Assembly: GCA_013816275.1 (NCBI GenBank)
Contig: JACDER010000088.1
Span: 1 to 6,372, forward strand
DNA from: Actinomycetota bacterium
GTDB taxonomy: Bacteria; Actinomycetota; Thermoleophilia; Gaiellales; Gaiellaceae
Reading direction: 5' to 3'
Length of the DNA: 6,372 nucleotides
The notes below the pieces were generated by a model, which saw only the letters and a list, made by a program, of their open reading frames with translations, had not been told where the DNA came from and made no database searches. Shown piece after piece: positions 1 to 5,581 of the stretch. Position numbers and translations under genes: made by a program. Position 1 is the first letter of the stretch; the number at the start of each line of letters is the position of its first letter.

Positions 1-1204
1 CGCGATGATCGTCCCGGCCTCGCTGTCGATCGTGACGAACGCTTTCAGCGGCCGCGACCGGGTGCGGGCGATCGCGCTCTGGGGAGGAGCGTCAGGGCTC
101 GTCAGCGGGCTCGGCCCGCCTGTCGGCGGAGTCCTCACCGAGGTGGCCGGCTGGCCCTCGATCTTCTGGGCCACCCTCGTGGTCGTCGCGGTGATCCTCG
201 CCTTTGCGTATCCGGGCGTCGCGGAGTCGTGCGACGAGACCGCGGTACGCACGATCGACTACGGCGGCGCTCTCTTCCTCGCCGGCGCGATCACGACGCT
301 GTCGCTGACGCTGATCGAAGGGCCGAGCTGGGGCTGGCTTTCGACGCCGACCGCCGTCTCGTTCGCGCTGGCGGCGGCGTTACTGGCCGGGCTCGTCCTC
401 GTCGAGCGGAGGTCGGCGAATCCGGTCGTCGTTCTCTCGATGCTTCGGCACCGGAACTTCGTCGGCGGGATGGTGGTCAAGCTCGTCGTCAACTTCGTTC
501 TGGCCGGGCTCCTGTTCATGCTCCCGATCTACCTCCAGGAGATCCTCTACTACTCGCCACTGGAGGCCGGCGTGCTCCTGCTTCCGCTCAGCGGGACGTT
601 CCTCCTCTCACTGCCGCTCGGAGGAAGGCTGATGGAGAACTACGGGCCGAGGCTCCCCATGGTGGCCGGGCTGCTGCTCGCGACCGTCGGCCTCCTCTTC
701 ATCGCGGACGTCTCGCCCTCGACCTCCTATGTCGACCTCTGGCCGCCGATGCTCGGCCTCGGGTTCGGCGTCGGCCTCGTGCTCACTCCCATGAACGCGA
801 CCGCGGTGAACGCGGTTCCGGTTCGGCAGCACGGCGCGGCGACCGGGGTCCTGACGACCGTGATCGGACTCGGCAGCGTCCTCGGCGTCGCGATCACAGC
901 CGGCGTTTTCAGGACGCTCGAGGACGAGCGCCTCGATCACGTCCTCGCCAAGACAGGCCCGCGGCTACCCGACTCGACCGAGCGGATCCTCGAGGGCGTT
1001 CTCGTTCACGCTCAGAACGCCGAGCAGGAACTCGCCCGGTTCGGCCCGCAGGCGCAGGGGAACATCATCGCCGCCCTGCGGGAGGCGTTCGTCTTCGGGA
1101 TCTCGAACGCGCTCACGGTCTCGGTCGTGGTCGCCGCCGCCGGCGCGTTCGCGACGCTCCTGATCTTAAAGCGGCGTCCTACTGCCCGAAGCTCGGATTG
1201 TTGA
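1..1204 (+). CDS. DHA2-type MFS efflux transporter, N-terminus cut by window edge
   Basis: This is a proton-driven exporter of the 14-helix (DHA2, EmrB/QacA-like) major facilitator class, acting in the cytoplasmic membrane on drugs or small metabolites; the substrate cannot be read from sequence. The frame is open to the left edge, so the ATG at 5 is internal. From that Met, 399 residues are visible. Residues 35-42 (GLGPPVGG) match antiporter motif C of helix 5, preceded by an RVRAIALWG stretch typical of the loop before it. Further hydrophobic segments lie near 52-70, 87-104, 116-133, 152-175, 186-205, 217-234, 247-264, 280-301 and 365-388. A soluble stretch at about 305-362 precedes the last helix, as is usual in actinobacterial members. 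With a normal family length of about 470-530 residues, roughly 80-120 N-terminal residues (helices 1-3 or 4) are missing. It ends in TGA at 1202-1204, inside the convergent oxidase gene. Confidence 0.9.
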   Translation, partial: AMIVPASLSIVTNAFSGRDRVRAIALWGGASGLVSGLGPPVGGVLTEVAGWPSIFWATLVVVAVILAFAYPGVAESCDETAVRTIDYGGALFLAGAITTLSLTLIEGPSWGWLSTPTAVSFALAAALLAGLVLVERRSANPVVVLSMLRHRNFVGGMVVKLVVNFVLAGLLFMLPIYLQEILYYSPLEAGVLLLPLSGTFLLSLPLGGRLMENYGPRLPMVAGLLLATVGLLFIADVSPSTSYVDLWPPMLGLGFGVGLVLTPMNATAVNAVPVRQHGAATGVLTTVIGLGSVLGVAITAGVFRTLEDERLDHVLAKTGPRLPDSTERILEGVLVHAQNAEQELARFGPQAQGNIIAALREAFVFGISNALTVSVVVAAAGAFATLLILKRRPTARSSDC

Positions 1205-2783
1205 TCCGAGGCCCGAAGAGGATGTTCCCCATCATCGAGTGATCCTCGTGGAAGAGGATGTGGCAATGGAACACCGCTTCGCCCTCGAACGTCCGGTAGC
1301 GCTGCTTGATCAGAACGGTTCCCGGCTTGCCGTGGCGGATGTGCGGGATGCTGACGACATCCTGGAAGTTGTGGATGGCGACGTCGTGCCCGTTGATCTT
1401 CTCGACGATGAAGTCGTTCGTGTGGATGTGGAACGGGTGGTCCTCGGTGGAGACGTTCCGTAGCAGCCACTCCTCGGTCTGTCCGAGGTTCACGCGCTCG
1501 TCGACACGGCGAGGGTTGTAAAGCTTGTTGTTGATGTAGAACGCGTTCGGGAACGGCGGCTTGATCCGGAAGGTCAGCTGCCTGTAGCGGTTGACCGGGT
1601 CGTTCTGGACGTCGCGGATGAGCGCGGCCTGCCGCGGAGAGACGATGTCGGGGACCTTCTGGGGCCGGACCGGCCCGCCGCGTGAGACGACCTTCATGAG
1701 CTTGTACTCGCCGTACTTCTCGAAGCCCTGGTCGAAGGCGAGGCTCCGGATGTAGTACGTGCCGGCGCTCGGACCCCGGACCAGGATCGAGTAGCGCTTC
1801 GCCGGGGGCACGAGCAGGCGCTTAGACGCCCAGGTGCGCCCGACCGGGTTCCCGTCCTCGCCGATGACGTTGAACTTCCTTCCCCCGAACGAGAGCTTGT
1901 ACCAGTGGTCGTTCGAGATGTTCCCGATCTGCCAGAGCTGGAGCTCGCCGGGGCGAATCGTCAGCGTCGGTTGGTAGTGGCCGTTGACGAAGTTCCTCTC
2001 TGTCTTGGTCGACAGCCACGGGCTGTTGACGTTGATCAGATTGCCATCCGCTCTGAGCCCGACGGCCTGCAGGGCCATCACGCGTCGCTTGATGTGGCGG
2101 AGCCAGGGAATCTCGCGCAGGACGTCTCCGACCTCGATCAATCCTGCGAGCCCCGGATACACCTGACCGTCGACCAGCCCGTGGAGGTGCGGGTGGTACC
2201 AGTAGAGGCCCTGCTCGTGATCACGCGGGATGTGGACGATGATCTTCACGGACTTCCTCGGCCTCACGCTCTTCGAGGTGACCGCAGGGGCGATCGTCCG
2301 CAGCACGTTGTCGGCCAGGGCCGCCGGCGAGACCCTGAAGCCGTGGAAGTGCAGGTTCGTGATCTGGCTGAGCTTGTTGATGAACTTCATTTCGATCGTG
2401 TCGCCCGGCTTCACATGCAGCGTCGGACCGGGGAACGTCCCCGTGAACGTCCGCGTGTGCTTGAAGCGGCTCCCGTTGATGATCGCGCTCCCGTCGTGTG
2501 GTGCGAACGTCACGCGCAGGACGCCGTTGCGGCTGCTGATCACCTTCGGCTCGCTGTAGGGCGTCGGCGTCAGCTTGGCGAGCGGCGGCGGCTTCCCCTT
2601 CGCGGCCACCGCGTAGCGCCCGCTCGAGAGCGAGCCGTGGACATGCCCGGAGGCGCTCTGCGAACGGCTCGGTTCTGCCTTCGAGCTCGACGGCAGGGCC
2701 TTGGACGCGGCGATGCCCACGAGCGCGACAACGGCGACGAGGAGGACCAGCGCGAACGGAGCGAAGAGAGAGTGGCGCCGCAT
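1179..2783 (-). CDS. Exported multicopper oxidase (laccase / bilirubin-oxidase-like)
   Basis: This enzyme oxidises a phenolic, metal or other reducing substrate and reduces O2 to water, outside the cytoplasmic membrane. The 534-residue protein starts with a basic n-region and a hydrophobic stretch (about residues 6-25) followed by AASKA, a plausible signal peptide or anchor; the early RR is not a full Tat motif. Three cupredoxin-like regions follow. All copper motifs are present: HFHG at 145-148, HPH at 197-199, HPFHIH at 449-454 and HCHILFHEDHSM at 506-517. The expected type 1 ligands are H449, C507, H512 and M517; the remaining eight His fill the type 2/3 cluster. There is no Met-rich insert like that of CueO, so copper-efflux oxidase is less likely than a CotA/bilirubin-oxidase-like role. 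I chose ATG at 2783-2781 because it lies 5 nt after the upstream stop and directly precedes the signal sequence; an extension to 3017 would overlap the DUF917 gene. No Shine-Dalgarno sequence is visible, so translation may depend on coupling. Confidence 0.93.
   Translation of the reverse strand: MRRHSLFAPFALVLLVAVVALVGIAASKALPSSSKAEPSRSQSASGHVHGSLSSGRYAVAAKGKPPPLAKLTPTPYSEPKVISSRNGVLRVTFAPHDGSAIINGSRFKHTRTFTGTFPGPTLHVKPGDTIEMKFINKLSQITNLHFHGFRVSPAALADNVLRTIAPAVTSKSVRPRKSVKIIVHIPRDHEQGLYWYHPHLHGLVDGQVYPGLAGLIEVGDVLREIPWLRHIKRRVMALQAVGLRADGNLINVNSPWLSTKTERNFVNGHYQPTLTIRPGELQLWQIGNISNDHWYKLSFGGRKFNVIGEDGNPVGRTWASKRLLVPPAKRYSILVRGPSAGTYYIRSLAFDQGFEKYGEYKLMKVVSRGGPVRPQKVPDIVSPRQAALIRDVQNDPVNRYRQLTFRIKPPFPNAFYINNKLYNPRRVDERVNLGQTEEWLLRNVSTEDHPFHIHTNDFIVEKINGHDVAIHNFQDVVSIPHIRHGKPGTVLIKQRYRTFEGEAVFHCHILFHEDHSMMGNILFGPRINNPSFGQ
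1192..1210. terminator. Hairpin at convergent gene junction, candidate two-way terminator
   Basis: CTCGGAT (1192-1198), loop TGTTG, ATCCGAG (1204-1210) form a perfect 7-bp stem. An 8-bp direct repeat, GCCCGAAG, flanks it at 1184-1191 and 1211-1218. The structure covers the stop codon of the MFS gene and the last codons of the oppositely oriented oxidase gene, where a shared terminator would be expected. There is no T tract on either side, so an intrinsic terminator of the textbook kind is not shown. The whole structure is also coding sequence for the oxidase, so it could be incidental. Confidence 0.35.
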
Positions 2784-2788
2784 GGGCG

Positions 2789-3886
2789 TTATTTGAACAT
2801 TTTTTCGACCGGGACGTAGTCGAGGTCGAATCCGAAGTGGCGGGGCCCCAGCAGCTCGAGGCCCCGAGGCGTTCGGTGCGCGTCGGCGCCGCGCCAGCCG
2901 AGCACGGCCACGCGCTGTCCCTCCGCCACCTCGTAGTTCGTGTGCGGCTCTCCGGTCTCGAGGTCGATGACGGCGAGGCAGTCGGGGCTCGTCACATACG
3001 ACTCCCCGTTCAGCCACGAGACGTGCGATTCGTTCTTGAACCAGATCGTGAACGTGTCCCGGCCGGCGGCGAGCTGATGCCGCCCGACGCCGAAGGCGTG
3101 GCCGCCGCCCTCGAGGCCGGTCGAGACCACGTCTCCGCGGAAAAGCACCGTCGCGCCGATCGCATCCGCCGCCGCGGTCACCGGGTCGGCTCCGCGCGCA
3201 CGGGCCTCCCGGATCGCCCGTCCGGCCTCGAGCGCGCGCGTCAGGGTGCCATGGGCCATTACTCCGGTCGCCTCATCCGCGCGCATCAGGTAGCAGGCGA
3301 ACGCGATGTCCCCGTACACGGCTTCCGTCAGGGCCCGGCCGATCCGGTCGGCCATGGCTGCGCTCGTCCCCGATCGAAGGACGGTCACGTTCCCCCATAC
3401 GTCCACCATCGAGACCGGGAAGACGGACCGGCCGAGCACGGCCGGGACGGATTGGGACAGCTCCGGGAGCGCCCTGCCGCCTCCGTAGTCCACGTCGACC
3501 GGCGTCAAGCCGAGCGCGACCGCGGCGGCGATCGGCCCGGGCACGTTCCCGGCTCCGATCTCGCCCGGGACGACGGCTCCGAGCTCGACCCCCGCCGAGT
3601 CGGCGAGCTCGCGCAGCGCGGCGAGCATCGGGGGAGCACCCGGAGCGGTCAGGCCGAGCCGTTCCGCCTCCTCCGGGGGCGGTGGCTCGCCGGAGGCTCC
3701 GCTCCCGAGCTCGGCCACCGTTGCCGTCCACGTGTCCGGCGGAAGCTCGGACAGCGCCCGGCATTCGACCGGAAGCGCTCCCCGCAGCGCCTCGCGTCCC
3801 AGCTCGGGCGGGCCGCCCCCACCGGTGCCGAGCAGGGTCAGTCCCCGGAGGAAGTCGTCGGAGTCCTGCTCGGTCTCCAGCCGCAC
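2789..3886 (-). CDS. DUF917 / S-methyl thiohydantoin desulfurase family protein
   Basis: This is a 365-residue cytoplasmic protein of the family long called DUF917, more recently named in Pfam after S-methyl thiohydantoin desulfurase and often found near hydantoinase (HyuA-like) genes. Family features seen: the N-terminal LLGTGGGG loop (18-25), PGEIGAGN (107-114), a DVDYGGGRALPEL segment (131-143), GNVTVL (165-170), IWFKNE (281-286), an SPDCLAVIDLETGEP stretch (300-314) and the closing GPRHFGFDLDYVP (347-359). Length is normal and nothing is missing. The start is GTG (3886-3884); an in-frame TAG lies four codons upstream, so it cannot extend far, and only a weak AGG precedes it. The stop is 5 nt before the oxidase start. 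No hydantoinase or ergothioneine-breakdown gene is visible, so the substrate here is unknown; family membership is much surer than activity. Confidence 0.85.
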   Translation of the reverse strand: MRLETEQDSDDFLRGLTLLGTGGGGPPELGREALRGALPVECRALSELPPDTWTATVAELGSGASGEPPPPEEAERLGLTAPGAPPMLAALRELADSAGVELGAVVPGEIGAGNVPGPIAAAVALGLTPVDVDYGGGRALPELSQSVPAVLGRSVFPVSMVDVWGNVTVLRSGTSAAMADRIGRALTEAVYGDIAFACYLMRADEATGVMAHGTLTRALEAGRAIREARARGADPVTAAADAIGATVLFRGDVVSTGLEGGGHAFGVGRHQLAAGRDTFTIWFKNESHVSWLNGESYVTSPDCLAVIDLETGEPHTNYEVAEGQRVAVLGWRGADAHRTPRGLELLGPRHFGFDLDYVPVEKMFK

Positions 3887-3925
3887 GCGGCCAGCCTAGT
3901 GTTCAAGACCGGCCGAACGCCCCCT

Positions 3926-3940
3926 CGCGCTTCCGGCGCG
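3926..3940 (-). other. Short GC hairpin between serine hydrolase and DUF917 genes
   Basis: CGCGC (3926-3930), loop TTCCG, GCGCG (3936-3940) make a perfect but short stem in the 66-bp gap, 13 nt past the serine hydrolase stop. No T tract follows on the minus strand. It could weaken read-through from the hydrolase gene into the DUF917/oxidase pair, but a 5-bp GC stem is easily met by chance in DNA this rich in G and C. No clear promoter is visible in the gap. Confidence 0.2.
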
Positions 3941-3952
3941 TCGGCTAGATGC

Positions 3953-5068
3953 CTAGTGGCTATCCCGCCGGGCGAGCCGCGCGAAGCGCCTGAGCGCGAG
4001 CCACGCGACCCGGCCGGCGAGCACGTCTGACGCGGTGCCGACGCCGCTCGGATTCCAGGTCATCACCGTCGCGACGAACGAGCCGCGGCTCCAGAAGACG
4101 AGCCCGTTGTCGTGGCGAACGATCGAGTGCCATCCGGCCTTGTGTGCGACCCGAACGTTTCCAGGCAGGAAACGAGAGAGCTTGCCGGGGTCCTGGACGT
4201 GCGCGAGCTCGTACAGCAGGTACCGCGCGCACGAGGGGCTGAACGAGGGAAAGCGCTTCGCGAGGAGACCCTTGCCCGCCGCGGCGAGCTCGACGTACCG
4301 GATCAGCCGGGCGAGATCCCAGGCGGTCGTGTACTTGCCGGGGCTGAGGTACGGCTGGCTCACGGTGCCGACTGGGATCGGCGGAGCTCTCTTGTCGCGA
4401 GGCTCGACGACGTAGCTGCCGTCCATCTCCGTGTCGCTGATGCCGAGCGCCCGGAGCATCCCGTCGATGGCGTAGCCGCCTCCGGCGAGGTCGGCGAGCT
4501 CGTTGGCCGACTGGTTGTCCGAGTAGATGAGCATCGCCCGCATCAGCTCGGCCACGCTGGTCCCGGGATGCGGCGGGGCGCGTACAGTCCGAAGGACGGC
4601 GACCGCGATCGCGAGCTTGAGTGTCGAGGCGGCGGGGAATCGTGCGCGGGCGTTCCACGCCGCGCCGCGGCCGCTGGTCAGATCCTCCACGTACACGGCG
4701 GACGTTCCGGGAAAGCGACGCGCGAGCCTTCCGATCAGGTTCATCAGCTTGCCGTCGCGGACGCTCAGCACGTAGCGCGGCGCGGCGCTGGCCGGGAGCC
4801 CGAGCACGGGCCGTACGGTGGTCGACGCCCCGTGTCCGCGGGCATCGACTGCGGTTACCCGGATCGAGACGTCTCGCGGCGGCAGCCGCACATGGAACGA
4901 GAAGCGACCGCTGCGCGGCGTCTGCATGCCCCGCAGCCGGCCGTCCACGCGGACGACGACCCGCACTGCGCGGCGGCCCACCCGTCCGGAGATCGCTCCG
5001 AAGGAGGCCTGGTTCGGCCCGGGGACGAGGACGACCGGCGGCGCCGGCGCGGCGACGTATCCGATCAC
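3953..5068 (-). CDS. Serine hydrolase, beta-lactamase/PBP-like fold, with N-terminal beta-sandwich-like domain
   Basis: The 371-residue protein has a C-terminal domain (about 97-365) with the three active-site elements of penicillin-recognising serine enzymes: STLK at 148-151 (nucleophile S148, K151), SDN at 183-185, and KAG at 310-312 in place of KTG or KSG. The class A beta-lactamase omega-loop signature is not clear: an EP pair at 222-223 is followed by RDK, without the usual Asn. A peptidoglycan-acting or generic serine hydrolase is therefore more likely than a true beta-lactamase. Residues 12-86 look like a small Ig-like or carboxypeptidase-regulatory-like beta domain. The start is GTG (5068-5066). 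It lacks a ribosome binding site and gives no hydrophobic signal peptide, which is odd for this family. The frame stays open far upstream without another ATG, GTG or TTG that I could find, and the other two frames show no signal peptide either. The N-terminus is the uncertain part. Confidence 0.82.
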   Translation of the reverse strand: MIGYVAAPAPPVVLVPGPNQASFGAISGRVGRRAVRVVVRVDGRLRGMQTPRSGRFSFHVRLPPRDVSIRVTAVDARGHGASTTVRPVLGLPASAAPRYVLSVRDGKLMNLIGRLARRFPGTSAVYVEDLTSGRGAAWNARARFPAASTLKLAIAVAVLRTVRAPPHPGTSVAELMRAMLIYSDNQSANELADLAGGGYAIDGMLRALGISDTEMDGSYVVEPRDKRAPPIPVGTVSQPYLSPGKYTTAWDLARLIRYVELAAAGKGLLAKRFPSFSPSCARYLLYELAHVQDPGKLSRFLPGNVRVAHKAGWHSIVRHDNGLVFWSRGSFVATVMTWNPSGVGTASDVLAGRVAWLALRRFARLARRDSH

Positions 5069-5100
5069 AGGTGCGCCGTGCGGTGGGTACGGTGATGCTC

Positions 5101-5119
5101 CGGCGCGCGAAAAGCGCCG
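5101..5119. repeat. Inverted repeat near the serine hydrolase start
   Basis: CGGCGC (5101-5106) and GCGCCG (5114-5119) pair perfectly over 6 bp around a 7-nt loop, about 33 nt upstream of the hydrolase GTG. On the minus strand the loop is TTTTCGC. It would lie in the 5' leader of the hydrolase message if transcription starts upstream. Being all G/C, it could be chance. Confidence 0.3.
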
Positions 5120-5138
5120 CCGGGCAAGGACGCAGGGA

Positions 5139-5165
5139 GCGCTCGTATGCGTCGCATACGGGCGC
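5139..5165. promoter_or_regulatory. 27-bp near-perfect palindrome, candidate operator
   Basis: Two 13-bp arms surround a single central base at 5152. The inner core is CGTATGCG-T-CGCATACG, fully paired over 8 bp on each side; one mismatch (T5143 against G5161, a G-T pair in RNA) is followed by four more pairs, GCGC/GCGC. It lies in the 163-bp gap between the HELCH-protein gene and the serine hydrolase, about 70 nt upstream of the hydrolase GTG. Length, symmetry and mixed-base core resemble the operator of a dimeric regulator such as a TetR-type protein; that is inference, and no regulator gene is visible. It could equally be an RNA hairpin. No convincing -35/-10 pair could be assigned around it. 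Confidence 0.45.
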
Positions 5166-5185
5166 GACTGAGGACGCCGCCCGGC

Positions 5186-5201
5186 GCGGCTTTGCAGCCG
5201 C
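5186..5201 (-). terminator. GCAA-tetraloop hairpin after the HELCH-protein gene
   Basis: On the minus strand, GCGGCT-GCAA-AGCCGC forms a perfect 6-bp stem closed by a GNRA tetraloop, and three more pairs can form past a two-base bulge. It begins 30 nt after the stop codon of the HELCH-protein gene, where the 3' end of that transcript would be. No U tract follows, so it may be a terminator without a tail, a 3'-end stabiliser, or incidental. Confidence 0.3.
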
Positions 5202-5231
5202 CGGAGCGCGCCGTATCCACCGGATGGTGCA

Positions 5232-5579
5232 CTACGAGAGTATTTTCGTGTTTTCCACGGCCCGGCGCGCTTCCAGCTCGTACGGATTCTGCTCGTAGGG
5301 CACCGTCAGCCAGGCCCGGAAGACCCGCAGCGGATGATGCTGCATCTGCCAGACATGGCAGAGCTCGTGGCAGACGAGATCCTCGGACGCGGTGCCGGAT
5401 CCGGGCCGGTCACGCAGGAGGATCGTCCAGGGAAGCGCGTACCCGTCGTAGCGGCGCATGCGCGGGAGCCGGAAGAGCCACGGAAGCGTGAGCATGCGGA
5501 CACCTCGGATCGAGACCGGCCGGGGGTAGAGCCGGAGCCGGTCGAGCCGCGCCTTCGCGCGCGCCAGCTCTCCAGTCAC
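5232..5579 (-). CDS. Small HExxH (zincin-like) protein of unknown function
   Basis: This 115-residue protein has a central HELCHVWQ motif: H71 and H75 as candidate zinc ligands and E72 as catalytic base, in the manner of HExxH metallopeptidases. Candidate third ligands follow in NPYELEARRA (E101, E103) or at H81/H82. The arrangement resembles the HELAHVVQ helix of DUF4157-type proteins, where a small zincin-like domain occurs alone. There is no signal peptide or membrane segment; an RMLTLPWLFRLPRM patch at 28-41 is basic and hydrophobic. The start is GTG (5579-5577), two bases after the TAG of the preceding gene, so translation is probably coupled; an internal ATG at residue 29 would lose part of the N-terminal region. 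I recognise similar proteins only as conserved hypotheticals of actinobacteria. Proteolytic activity is not shown, and this length is near the minimum for a zincin core. Confidence 0.72.
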   Translation of the reverse strand: MTGELARAKARLDRLRLYPRPVSIRGVRMLTLPWLFRLPRMRRYDGYALPWTILLRDRPGSGTASEDLVCHELCHVWQMQHHPLRVFRAWLTVPYEQNPYELEARRAVENTKILS

Positions 5580-5581
5580 GA

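Noticed and set aside
2789..2802. A/T-rich spot with a run of six A on the minus strand as a promoter -10 box or slippery frameshift site
   Set aside because: It encodes the last residues (EKMFK) of the DUF917 protein, no matching -35 was found, and no useful alternative frame follows.
1905..2819. Long plus-strand open frame opposite the oxidase gene
   Set aside because: Its product is Arg/Asp/Val-rich with no domain, typical of the antisense shadow of a high-GC gene; the minus strand encodes a complete enzyme with all copper motifs.
2784..3017. N-terminal extension of the oxidase by 78 residues up to 3017
   Set aside because: It would overlap the end of the DUF917 gene almost entirely, is Arg/Ala-rich shadow sequence, and would bury the signal peptide that starts at the ATG at 2783.
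3894..3958. 8-bp direct repeat GCCTAGTG at 3894-3901 and 3951-3958, possible target-site duplication
   Set aside because: No mobile element lies between the copies; the 49 bases between them are ordinary gap sequence, and an 8-bp repeat is weak evidence.
2837..5095. Long plus-strand open frames opposite the DUF917 and serine hydrolase genes (2837-4030 and 4112-5095)
   Set aside because: Both are low-complexity Arg/Gly/Pro-rich shadows of clearly recognisable minus-strand proteins.
5065..5157. 30-codon minus-strand ORF as a real protein gene
   Set aside because: It has no ribosome binding site and no recognisable features (basic, His/Thr-rich end). It is kept only as a possible leader ORF in the findings.
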